A DNA stretch of 49,317 nucleotides from SVTX01 sp045542075. Its GTDB lineage: Bacteria; Bacillota; Clostridia; Oscillospirales; CAG-272. Below are positions 34,159 through 41,353 of this stretch, in pieces (within the stretch, counting starts at the first letter, position 1; every line of letters begins with the position of its first letter). The translations under genes and the position numbers were made by a program. Location: NCBI GenBank assembly GCA_045542075.1, contig JAZQKI010000031.1, forward strand, positions 1 to 49,317, in the 5' to 3' direction. The notes under the pieces were generated by a model. The model did not search any database and had not been told where the DNA came from. It saw only the letters and a list, made by a program, of their open reading frames with translations.

Positions 34159-35727
34159 TCATTCAATAACGTCCACGCAAAGCTCCTTTATCCTGACATC
34201 GCCCATACCGGCGATCCTGACGGTAAGATTATTGCATTTTCTGGGCAAAAGCGGGATCTGGAGCCTTCTCGCGTGCTCACCGTAAAAGTATTGGATATGA
34301 CTGCTTTCAAGCTTTGAATCGTATGAAATATACACATCATACTCGGCGCCGCCGAAGCTTTCATAGCTCATTATGAACTGCACGGGGCTTCCCCCGCCGA
34401 TCTCAAGCGAAAACTCCGCAACGCAGTACGGCTCCCTCTCCCAACCCGAGGGCGTGAATATGTCAGAGTCACCGTACAGGGAGATCATTTCCGTATGCGT
34501 GCAGGCATACAGCCCGCCCTGACATTTCAGAAGAGCCGCAAACTCATATCCGTCGTGATCATGCCACTGCCCCGTTTTCTCATCGTACACGTACAGCAGC
34601 TTGCTCTTGTTGGGTATAAAAATATAATATTTATCCCCTCCCGCTGCTCCGAAGGCGGTTGATGTCTCGGGAAGCGGTGAGTTGTATATCACTCTCGGAG
34701 TGCTGCCGTCAAAATAAGTAACGCCGTACTCGGACATATAGTATATCTTGTCCTTCATAATGTCGACCGTGCCGCCAAAGCCGCGAGGCACTCCTCCCCA
34801 GCTTGAGCAGCATTTGAGATAGAAATTCGAGGCTCGGTCGCCATACACCTTGTATATCTTTTTTTCAGAGAAAAATACGGGGCTTCCCTCATATTCAACG
34901 CAGGCGGTTATACTCTCTCCGCTGTCGAAATCACATACGAAGGAGGACTTTTCATCGTCGCCTCCGACCGCCCAGTTGCGCTCGTCGTTAATGGTCGAGG
35001 CGTGTATCTTGTTGCCCGCCGCTATCCACACACGTCCTCCGCAGACACAGGCCGCGTCACATTTTTCGGGCGCGCCGTTGCTCAGCTTTCCGTTAAGAAC
35101 AAAGCCTTCCCCGCTGCCAAACTCGAATTTCTCAAAGTGCAGAAGTCCCGCCTCCTTACTTACCGCCTTTATGGTATGAAAGCCCGAGATACCAAGTCCC
35201 TCCTCGTCGGTGATCTTTATACCGTCCCCGACCTTGAAGTAGTCTGTAAGATTGACTTGAGCGCTGTAAATAGATGAAAGGCCGAAATCTATATCGTGTA
35301 CTATTCTCTGACATATACTGTAGGATATCTCCTCAGTGGTGACGCCTATCCTTCCGTTTTCGTCCGCGGACGGATCGTAATATATCATATCGGGGAAAAT
35401 AAGAATTTTCCCATTGTAGTGATAAAACTGCTTTTTTCCCTCGCTGACGCTAAACTTTTCAGAATTATCATACCAGAAGCTTCCGTTCTTGATGTAGTAT
35501 ATTTTTTTGTTATATACCCCCGCGCCGTTGCTGTAATCCGCCGACGTGCTCATTTTTCTGAGCCACTTTCGCGTTGCCATCCACGGATAGGCGTCGGAGC
35601 AAAAGTTGGTTATTTTGCCGGGGGAATTCTTCTGCGCGCGGTGCGGAAGGCTTATTCCCTCCGACAGGACGGCATAAACCCTTGACATTCTGCGCCTGAC
35701 ATTACCTGCCTTTGAAAAATATTTCAT
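34159..35727 (-). CDS. phage tail/stabilisation-like protein, predicted beta-propeller
   Basis: A 522-residue soluble, strand-rich protein. After a basic N-terminus (VRRRMSRVYAVLSEG) comes a series of short four-stranded units each with an aromatic-Gly turn (YYIKNGSFWYDN, RVWIAAGNKIHAS, EYEGSPVFFSEKKIYKVYG, DKIYYMSEYGVTYFDG, GDKYYIFIPNK, GGLYACTHTEMISLYG), about six blades; the end (LTVRIAGMGDVRIKELCVDV) resembles the jelly-roll tail of phage tail-tube or stabilisation proteins. It is the last gene of a three-gene unit and its ATG overlaps the upstream stop (ATGA). No signal peptide. The phage origin is my inference from pattern and gene order. Confidence 0.5.
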   Translation of the reverse strand: MKYFSKAGNVRRRMSRVYAVLSEGISLPHRAQKNSPGKITNFCSDAYPWMATRKWLRKMSTSADYSNGAGVYNKKIYYIKNGSFWYDNSEKFSVSEGKKQFYHYNGKILIFPDMIYYDPSADENGRIGVTTEEISYSICQRIVHDIDFGLSSIYSAQVNLTDYFKVGDGIKITDEEGLGISGFHTIKAVSKEAGLLHFEKFEFGSGEGFVLNGKLSNGAPEKCDAACVCGGRVWIAAGNKIHASTINDERNWAVGGDDEKSSFVCDFDSGESITACVEYEGSPVFFSEKKIYKVYGDRASNFYLKCCSSWGGVPRGFGGTVDIMKDKIYYMSEYGVTYFDGSTPRVIYNSPLPETSTAFGAAGGDKYYIFIPNKSKLLYVYDEKTGQWHDHDGYEFAALLKCQGGLYACTHTEMISLYGDSDIFTPSGWEREPYCVAEFSLEIGGGSPVQFIMSYESFGGAEYDVYISYDSKLESSHIQYFYGEHARRLQIPLLPRKCNNLTVRIAGMGDVRIKELCVDVIE

Positions 35728-35894
35728 ATCTGACCTCCGCTTGACTTTACGCTCATGTTGTCGTCGGCAATATTGGTGAGGATATGCTCAAGAGTGTTTT
35801 CAAGCAGAAAAAGGTTTTTTTCAAGCTCGGCTATCCTCTCGCTGTCGCTCATAAGCGGAGAAAGTCTTATTTTATCTATCTTTACCCTTGCCAT
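35724..35894 (-). CDS. small coiled-coil protein (56 residues) of the phage-like module
   Basis: Starts MARVKIDKIRLSPLMS, continues with a predicted coiled-coil helix (SERIAELEKNLFLLENTLEH) and ends IADDNMSVKSSGGQI. It begins 1 bp after the upstream stop and its TGA overlaps the next ATG, so it is translationally coupled on both sides, which is strong evidence that it is a real gene. GGAGGCG lies before the ATG. Not recognised as a family; small coiled-coil proteins occur between connector and tail genes in some phages. Confidence 0.7.
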   Translation of the reverse strand: MARVKIDKIRLSPLMSDSERIAELEKNLFLLENTLEHILTNIADDNMSVKSSGGQI

Positions 35895-35895
35895 A

Positions 35896-36222
35896 TCACG
35901 CCTCCCCGTGTCTTATATACCATTTTGCGTAGGACTCCACGGCTTTCTCGAACATCTCCGACGATATCTTATATCTGTCGTAATCCGACAAAAGAAAGTC
36001 TATCATGGCAAAAAGATAATACGCGTAAAGCCTTGCGTACGGCATGGGCGCGGACGGGGTATCGTCGGCAGATACACTCTCGGGAAAATCCGAGACGGCG
36101 GCGCAGAATATCTCGCTTCTGACTATTCCCTCCGCCTCACAAAGCCACATAAGCTTTGTGTTTGTGTCAAATGCATTCGGGTGTACCGAATCCACGTAAT
36201 CAATAATTTTTCTAAACGTCAT
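35896..36222 (-). CDS. phage head-tail connector-like protein
   Basis: A 108-residue all-helical protein. It begins MTFRKIIDYVDSVHPNAFD, then KLMWLCEAEGIVRSEIF, and ends PYARLYAYYLFAMIDF and YDRYKISSEMFEKAVESYAKWY. The C-terminal pattern (PY-x-x-LY-x-YY plus EYDRY-x-x-S-x-x-F and YA-x-WY) resembles adaptor/connector proteins of clostridial phages, which link portal to tail. The ATG at 36222 follows AAAGGA; an upstream TTG is unlikely. It is the first gene of the module. No portal, capsid or terminase gene is near, so either a relic or a domesticated unit. Confidence 0.5.
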   Translation of the reverse strand: MTFRKIIDYVDSVHPNAFDTNTKLMWLCEAEGIVRSEIFCAAVSDFPESVSADDTPSAPMPYARLYAYYLFAMIDFLLSDYDRYKISSEMFEKAVESYAKWYIRHGEA

Positions 36223-36332
36223 ACAAAAATCCTTTCTTATCAAATAAAAAATTCGGCAATAACCCCATGGAGCTATTGCCGTGTCAATAAAAATTTGCCC
36301 GAAGGCGCGCGGTCATTTTCGGTTGTGTGTAT

Positions 36333-36361
36333 ATTATATCACAAAAATAAAAATTTGTCGG
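36333..36361 (-). promoter_or_regulatory. probable promoter of the phage-like module
   Basis: Minus strand: TATAAT at 36333-36338 and CCGACA (4 of 6 to consensus) at 36356-36361 with a 17-bp spacer. The -35 box lies inside the left arm of the pfk terminator. A leader inverted repeat CGGCAATA / TATTGCCG (36253-36280) stands between this promoter and the first gene. Confidence 0.5.
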
Positions 36362-36383
36362 CTCCCGCGAGCCGACAAATTTT
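36350..36383 (-). terminator. terminator after the phosphofructokinase gene
   Basis: A perfect 15-bp stem AAAATTTGTCGGCTC / GAGCCGACAAATTTT with loop CCGC, 8 bp after the stop; A/T flanks allow use from both sides. Confidence 0.88.
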
Positions 36384-36390
36384 ATGAGTA

Positions 36391-37641
36391 TTATTCGTCA
36401 AAGGAGAAAAATACGGGGAGTCCGTTTTTATACTCGGGATAGCACTCACCCTGCACAAGCGGGAGAATATGCTCAAGACACTCGTCCGTGACGTTGTTTC
36501 CTCTGCTGTTTATATAGTGAGCGGGCACGTACTTTGTCTTATTGGCGATAAGCTGAATGTCCATGTGTCCGTAAACGCTGGAATAAGGCTCGTCCTCGCC
36601 GTTGTTTCTTATAATCACCATCATTTCACGGCTCACACCCTGCTCTGCCGCAAACGCCGCCGCGCGTCCTACGCCAAACGACTCGTTTATATCGCAAGCA
36701 GACGCGATATGCGCGCCGCATCTCTGGGGAAGATTAAGCTCGACCGAGCGCACCTTACAGCCTATTCTGTCCTTGACGATAAGCTCAAGCGCCTTGCCCG
36801 TACCCGAAAGCGCCTTGTGACCGAATGCGTCCACCGCTCCGCTCTGCACACCCTCGCCGAGAAGTCTGCCGCCGCGGCATACAAGTCCCTCGGAGACTGC
36901 CACAACGATATTTGGCTTGACCTTGAGAGCCGCCTTGACGTCGTCTATAAACTCGTCAACGTCAAATTCTCTCTCGGGCAGATACACGAAATCGGGAGCC
37001 TCGCCCGTCACAACTCTGCCAAGCGCCGCAGACGCGGTAAGCCAGCCTGCGTCACGTCCCATTATCTCAACTATTGTGACCGCGGGGATAGTGTAGACCG
37101 CAGTATCCTTGATTATCTCCTGTGTCACCACAGAGATAAACTTTGCCGCCGAGCCAAAGCCGGGGGTGTGGTCTGTTCCCTTGAGGTCGTTGTCGATGGT
37201 CTTGGGAACGCCGATGATACGCATCTCGTAGCCGCACTCATTGGTGTACGCCGAAAGCTTTGCCACGGTGTCCATCGAGTCGTTTCCGCCTATATAGAAA
37301 AAGTATCTGATATCATACTTTTTGAAGACCTCGATAAGTCTTTCAAAGGTCTTTATATAATCACTCTTATCGGGTGTGGGGAGCTTTTTGCGGCAGGAGC
37401 CGAGCGCCGCTGCGGGAGTTCTCTTGAGAAGCTCCAGCTTATCCTCATTATTTTCAAAAACAGCGTTAAGGTCTATAAGTCTTTCCTCAAGAAGGCCCTC
37501 AACTCCGTTTCTCATTCCGTAGATCTTACCTATGCTCTTACATTCTATCGCGCCCGCGATAACACCCGCAAGCGTTGCGTTTATAGCGGTCGTGGGGCCG
37601 CCTGACTGACCGACTACCGCATTTCCGTAAAGTACCGACAT
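36391..37641 (-). CDS. 6-phosphofructokinase, probably diphosphate-dependent type
   Basis: A 416-residue phosphofructokinase-fold enzyme phosphorylating fructose 6-phosphate in glycolysis. It begins MSVLYGNAVVGQSGGPTTAI (donor loop). The acceptor loop reads YIGGNDSMDTVAKL; PKTIDNDLKGTDHTPGFGSA holds the catalytic TIDND, and the Lys before it (PKT rather than PGT) plus the missing GGDGS loop mark the pyrophosphate-using branch. IMGRDAGWLTASAAL binds the sugar phosphate. Length also fits PPi enzymes. The frame is open to 37734, but the ATG at 37641 follows GGAGGTG. The donor choice is inferred and reversible PPi use is typical of the group. Confidence 0.88.
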   Translation of the reverse strand: MSVLYGNAVVGQSGGPTTAINATLAGVIAGAIECKSIGKIYGMRNGVEGLLEERLIDLNAVFENNEDKLELLKRTPAAALGSCRKKLPTPDKSDYIKTFERLIEVFKKYDIRYFFYIGGNDSMDTVAKLSAYTNECGYEMRIIGVPKTIDNDLKGTDHTPGFGSAAKFISVVTQEIIKDTAVYTIPAVTIVEIMGRDAGWLTASAALGRVVTGEAPDFVYLPEREFDVDEFIDDVKAALKVKPNIVVAVSEGLVCRGGRLLGEGVQSGAVDAFGHKALSGTGKALELIVKDRIGCKVRSVELNLPQRCGAHIASACDINESFGVGRAAAFAAEQGVSREMMVIIRNNGEDEPYSSVYGHMDIQLIANKTKYVPAHYINSRGNNVTDECLEHILPLVQGECYPEYKNGLPVFFSFDE

Positions 37642-37684
37642 TTTACACCTCCGATTACTTTTTTTCGTGTTAAACACATTTTGT

Positions 37685-37713
37685 ATTATAGCAAACAATC
37701 TATTGATTGTCAA
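37685..37713 (-). promoter_or_regulatory. promoter of the phosphofructokinase gene
   Basis: Minus strand: consensus TTGACA (37708-37713), 17-bp spacer, TATAAT (37685-37690), the strongest-looking promoter of the window. Confidence 0.88.
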
Positions 37714-37761
37714 TACAAGCTCTTGAAAATACAAGGGATTTTTCGCATTTTCCCGCTCAAA

Positions 37762-38457
37762 TCACATCTTGTAAACGGATACCACTCCGCTTATCTGCCC
37801 TACCGACTCCGCAAGCTCCTCATACGAGTGTTTTCTCGCGGGCCTTACCGTAAACACAGCGCAGGGATGATCCTTATCCGTGCTGCCGTTTTTGACCTCA
37901 AGACTGAGGACCGACGCACCGCTTTTCTTTACGGTATCAACAATATCGCCAAGTCTTTTGCTGTCCGAATATTCCACGTAGATCGAGAAGACCGTGCGGT
38001 TGACGAGCAAAAAGCCCTCGAGCTTGTAAAATACTATCTCCGCCAAAAGCACGAGCAGTGCCGCAAGCACCGCGCCCTCGTAAAATCCCGCTCCGCAGCA
38101 AAGACCGACTATCGCCGCCGTCCATATACCCGCGGCAGTTGTAATTCCCTTTATCTCACGGCGCTTTATTACCATAACGGTGCCCGCGCCGATAAAGCCC
38201 ACGCCCGCAATTACCTGCGCGCCGAGACGTGTAAGGTCCGTGGCAACACCCAATTCAAAAACAATATACTGGCTAGTCAGAGTGGTCATCGCCGCACCCA
38301 GACATATCAGAATATGCGTTCTGAAGCCCGCCGCGCGTCCCTTTCTCTCTCTCTCGATGCCTATAAATCCGCCAAGCAGCACGGCAAGCACAAGTCTGAC
38401 GGTAACGCTTATCCAATCAAGATCACTTGTTCGTAAAAAATCCAAAAATTCAAACAT
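37762..38457 (-). CDS. MgtC/SapB family protein (second copy)
   Basis: A 231-residue membrane protein. MgtC signatures: VRLVLAVLLGGFIGIERERKGRAAGFRTHILICLGAAM, then RLGAQVIAGVGFIGAGTVM and GITTAAGIWTAAIVGL, all in the first 130 residues with about five spans, followed by an ACT-like cytosolic domain ending ISGVVSVYKM. MgtC proteins are linked to magnesium limitation and modulate transport or ATPases; the exact activity is unresolved. It starts 13 bp after the first mgtC copy with GAGGAGGG upstream. Confidence 0.9.
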   Translation of the reverse strand: MFEFLDFLRTSDLDWISVTVRLVLAVLLGGFIGIERERKGRAAGFRTHILICLGAAMTTLTSQYIVFELGVATDLTRLGAQVIAGVGFIGAGTVMVIKRREIKGITTAAGIWTAAIVGLCCGAGFYEGAVLAALLVLLAEIVFYKLEGFLLVNRTVFSIYVEYSDSKRLGDIVDTVKKSGASVLSLEVKNGSTDKDHPCAVFTVRPARKHSYEELAESVGQISGVVSVYKM

Positions 38458-38470
38458 TTCCGCCCTCCTC

Positions 38471-39151
38471 TCAAAGCTCCTCTACCGAGCGCACCTTGTC
38501 CTGCTCGGCGACGATAGTTATTACCTCGTCGTGACTCATTTTCTTTGGCAGTCTTAACGAAAATACCGCTCTGTCGGACGGATCCTCGCTCGTTGCCTTG
38601 GATATGTCAACGTCATACACCGTCACGTTATTCATATTCAGCGCGCCTATTATGTCCGACACGCAGTCAATATGCTCAAACTCAACGTACAGATTGATAT
38701 TCCTCGTTTTTGCGAACATAATATGCTCAAGTCTTGAAAACAGCACCACCGTCACAAGAATAAAAGCGCCGCCAATAATAGCCGCAAGATAAAAGCCCGC
38801 GCCGATGGCAAGTCCCATACACGCGCTCGCCCAAAGGCCCGCGGCGGTCGTCAGTCCCTTTATCTTCTGCTTACCCGTGACTATGATGGTTCCAACGCCG
38901 ATAAAGCCTATGCCGCTTACCACCTGCGCGCCGATACGGGAAACGTCAGCGGTAGCCGAGACTCCCCATTTTTCCAGCATTGCCGAGAGATATATTCCGA
39001 GAATCATTGTGAGCGCGGAGCCCATGCATATTATCGTATGAGTTCTGATGCCCGCGGGGCGGTTTTTGAGCCCTCGGTTGACACCTATAATGCCGCCGCA
39101 GACACAGGCAAGCACAAGTCTTAACGCCACGTCAAAAAAAGTTAATTTCAT
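38471..39151 (-). CDS. MgtC/SapB family protein (first copy)
   Basis: A 226-residue paralog of the gene that follows. Same layout: VALRLVLACVCGGIIGVNRGLKNRPAGIRTHTIICMG, RIGAQVVSGIGFIGVGTII, GLTTAAGLWASACMGL, about five spans, then an ACT-like C-terminal domain (NLYVEFEHIDCVSDIIGALN; ending EQDKVRSVEEL). The two copies are clearly related but far from identical, so the duplication is old and both are kept, perhaps as a heteromer. A hairpin leader or terminator lies just upstream. Confidence 0.9.
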   Translation of the reverse strand: MKLTFFDVALRLVLACVCGGIIGVNRGLKNRPAGIRTHTIICMGSALTMILGIYLSAMLEKWGVSATADVSRIGAQVVSGIGFIGVGTIIVTGKQKIKGLTTAAGLWASACMGLAIGAGFYLAAIIGGAFILVTVVLFSRLEHIMFAKTRNINLYVEFEHIDCVSDIIGALNMNNVTVYDVDISKATSEDPSDRAVFSLRLPKKMSHDEVITIVAEQDKVRSVEEL

Positions 39152-39170
39152 ATTATCACCCTGTCATATT

Positions 39171-39223
39171 AAAAATCGCGCAGTACGGGGCCCTGAAAAA
39201 ATGACGACCGTTCTGCGCGGTTT
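39171..39223 (-). terminator. terminator between lipid kinase and mgtC genes
   Basis: Minus strand: stem CGCGCAG / CTGCGCG plus inner ACGG / CCGT around a T-rich loop, followed by ATTTTT. It sits right after the lipid kinase stop and 20 bp before the first mgtC start, so it either ends the upstream operon or acts as an attenuator leader; a magnesium-sensing role is speculation. Confidence 0.65.
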
Positions 39224-39224
39224 T

Positions 39225-40091
39225 TTATTTACCACATTTTTCGTAACCGTCCATATACGCGGTATAGGATCTTACGCCGATGACTACCTCTCCGTCAATC
39301 TGAAGCACGGTGGGAATATCGTATTCCACCTTGACGTGCTTGCCGCGGATAATATCCACGATGTCGGTGTACTTTGTATGTGTTCCCTTATATACCGTGG
39401 GGAAAACAGTCAGTACCCTTGCACGTGAGCAGTCGTGAAGCACCATTACGGAAAAATCATGATTGTTTCTGTCCTGGTCGGGTGCTACCATCATTCCGCC
39501 GCCGTAAAATCTACCCTTCATTGTAGAGACGAGCCACACGTTTCTGTATTCGCGCGTAACACCGTCAACAGTCACTCTCGCGCGAGGAAGCTTGTAGCCG
39601 CCAAGTATGAGCTTTATCGCCGCGGCAGTATAGCTCGCCTTTTTCTTTGACCTTTTCTTTTGCTGCTCGACCTCATAGCAGACCTCTCCGTCAAGTCCGA
39701 AGCCCGCTCCGTTGATAAATTTAGCCTTTATCCCCTTGACCTCCACCGTTGGCAGATTTTTGAGGTAAGGTCTTATATCAATAAGCTTTTCTATCTTTTC
39801 CGTCTCATTTTCATTGATATCACGGACAAAGTCGTTGCCCGTTCCCGACTTCAGAACGCAAACGGGACACGGAAATTCAAAGCCGTATGTATTTGTCGCA
39901 AATCTGCTGAGCGTTCCGTCGCCTCCGCACACAAGCACCTTATCCTCGGGCGTGAGCTTGGGCAAAAGATCCTTTACGTCATATTCCAAAAGATTTATCT
40001 TTGTAACTTTACTCTTGCTTCTTCCCTTAAGCACGACCTCTACGTCGTTATGGTCGTTGTTTGAATGGGGATTATAGAGAAGATATATCAT
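39225..40091 (-). CDS. diacylglycerol/lipid kinase family protein (DagK/YegS-like)
   Basis: A 288-residue DAGK-catalytic-fold protein. It starts MIYLLYNPHSNNDHNDVEVV, has the nucleotide motif VCGGDGTLSRF near residue 57 and the substrate-side SGTGNDFVRDI near 85; GAGFGLDGEVCYEVE and a C-terminal beta domain with VWLVSTMKGRFYGGGM and LQIDGEVV follow. Members phosphorylate diacylglycerol or related lipids (DgkB recycles diacylglycerol from lipoteichoic acid synthesis). It is 24 bp after cysE, an association with no evident biochemical link. The lipid substrate is not decidable. Confidence 0.9.
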   Translation of the reverse strand: MIYLLYNPHSNNDHNDVEVVLKGRSKSKVTKINLLEYDVKDLLPKLTPEDKVLVCGGDGTLSRFATNTYGFEFPCPVCVLKSGTGNDFVRDINENETEKIEKLIDIRPYLKNLPTVEVKGIKAKFINGAGFGLDGEVCYEVEQQKKRSKKKASYTAAAIKLILGGYKLPRARVTVDGVTREYRNVWLVSTMKGRFYGGGMMVAPDQDRNNHDFSVMVLHDCSRARVLTVFPTVYKGTHTKYTDIVDIIRGKHVKVEYDIPTVLQIDGEVVIGVRSYTAYMDGYEKCGK

Positions 40092-40115
40092 TTTTATTTT
40101 CCTCTTCGTTGGTTT

Positions 40116-40826
40116 TTATTTGTCCGTCTTTTCCCTGAGGTCCTCAAGCTCCTGGGTGAGCTTGTTGAGTCTGCTCTGTATTTTGGCAAGCTCCTGTGAT
40201 ACGGGGTCGGGGATATGTATCTGGTCAAGGTCCTGCACGGGCTTACCGTGTCTGCGCACTACCTTGGCAGGAATACCCACCGCGGTGCTGTTATGCGGTA
40301 CTTCCCTGAGCACCACCGCATTGGCGGCAACCTTGCTGTCGTCATTTATTCTGATAGGTCCGAGCACCTTTGCGCCCGCGCCCACCATGACGTTGTTGCC
40401 AAGCGTGGGGTGACGCTTGCCGCGGTCCTTACCCGTACCTCCGAGCGTGACGCCCTGATAGATCGTACAGTTGTCTCCTATCACGGCTGTCTCGCCTATG
40501 ACAACACCCATGCCGTGGTCAATAAAAAGTCCTTTTCCGATCTTTGCGCCGGGATGTATCTCAATGCCCGTAAAAAATCTTGCGAGCTGGCTTACGGCTC
40601 TGGCGGAAAAATAGTGCTTTCCGAGATAGAGCTTGTGAGCAACTCTGTAGGCAAGTATCGCGTGGACTCCCGAGTATAGAAGTACTACCTCAACTGTTCC
40701 CTTTGCTGCGGGATCTCGCTCCCTGACTGCCTTGACGTCATATTTTATTTCCTTTATCAGCGCCTTGAGCGAATCGGGCATAAGCTCAGATAAAATAGAG
40801 TTATGTGACTCCGTCTTGCCGTTCAT
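40116..40826 (-). CDS. cysE: serine O-acetyltransferase
   Basis: A 236-residue left-handed beta-helix acetyltransferase that makes O-acetylserine for cysteine synthesis. The N-terminal helical part (about 1-75) includes ELMPDSLKALIKEIKYD and RDPAAKG. The hexapeptide-repeat domain has RFFTGIEIHPGAKIG, FIDHGMGVVIGETAVIGDN with the catalytic His, and GGTGKDRGKRHPTLGNNVMV. The C-terminal HGKPVQDLD and a coiled-coil tail follow. It is EpsC/CysE-like in length. The frame is open to 40988, but the ATG at 40826 follows AAAGGAGGG. Strong promoter upstream. Confidence 0.95.
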   Translation of the reverse strand: MNGKTESHNSILSELMPDSLKALIKEIKYDVKAVRERDPAAKGTVEVVLLYSGVHAILAYRVAHKLYLGKHYFSARAVSQLARFFTGIEIHPGAKIGKGLFIDHGMGVVIGETAVIGDNCTIYQGVTLGGTGKDRGKRHPTLGNNVMVGAGAKVLGPIRINDDSKVAANAVVLREVPHNSTAVGIPAKVVRRHGKPVQDLDQIHIPDPVSQELAKIQSRLNKLTQELEDLREKTDK

Positions 40827-40887
40827 AAGCGATTCCCTCCTTTCATGAAGGTACAAATATGCGGCGGGCAAAGCCCTATTACATTTT

Positions 40888-40916
40888 ATTATAACATATA
40901 ACAAAAGTTTCGTCAA
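40888..40916 (-). promoter_or_regulatory. promoter of the cysE operon
   Basis: Minus strand: TTGACG (40911-40916), 17-bp spacer, TATAAT (40888-40893). No T-box-like or CymR-like site was recognised in the leader. Confidence 0.88.
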
Positions 40917-40968
40917 GAAGAAAAAAAGACTATTTTCAACAAAGTTGGACAAAATGAGAAAAAAAGGC

Positions 40969-41297
40969 GTAGGGTGGCTGATTTGCAAGCAAATCGGTTT
41001 ACTCCCGCCGTAAATGCAGAGTGTAGGGACCGACCTCCCGGGCGGTCCGTTGCAATCGAAAATCGATTATTTCACGGATAATTGATTATTCTGTCGTAGG
41101 GGTTGACCTCCAAAGGCTCCCCTGTGTAAGGGGAGCTGTCAGCGAAGCTGACTGAGGGATTGTTTTGTGTAGATTATTGCTTTTTACAATCCCTCCGTCA
41201 CGGCAAGCCGTGCCACCTCCCTTTGCACAAGGGAGGCTATTATGCGGGTAATCGAATACCAATTTTATTCACGGTGATTGATTATATTGTCGTAGGC
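40969..41297. repeat. composite repeat, left copy (intergenic cluster 4)
   Basis: Starts with GTAGGGTGGCTGATTTGCA, continues through a GTAGGGACCGACCTCC block and the family B element and ends in TTGATTATATTGTCGTAGG. An extra 73 bp (41039-41111), bounded by GACCTCC on both sides, is missing from the sister copy; without it the length is 256 bp. The sister copy lies inverted at 48635-48889. No gene is present in the whole gap. Confidence 0.85.
41113..41238. repeat. family B twin-hairpin element, copy 1 (126 bp)
   Basis: Left end: palindrome CTCCCCTGTGTAAGGGGAG, then hairpin GTCAGC-GAA-GCTGAC, then TGAGGGATTGT. Right end, read inverted: CTCCCTTGTGCAAAGGGAG, hairpin CACGGC-TT-GCCGTG, then CGGAGGGATTGT. 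Copy 2 at 48693-48818 has CTCGC-GCAA-GCGAG in place of the last hairpin. Confidence 0.85.
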
Positions 41298-41314
41298 TGG
41301 GGGTTTCGTGATAC

Positions 41315-41352
41315 AAATAAACAAGGCGAGCCTGTTGCCCGCCTTATTTATT
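41315..41352 (-). terminator. terminator of the pth-mfd operon
   Basis: Minus strand: stem AATAAATAAGGCG / CGCCTTGTTTATT (one mismatch) followed by TGT, immediately after the stop of the last PrsA-like gene. Confidence 0.8.
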
Positions 41353-41353
41353 G

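Noticed and set aside
36469..37605. 378-codon plus-strand frame
   Set aside because: Antisense to the phosphofructokinase gene; same artefact of codon bias.
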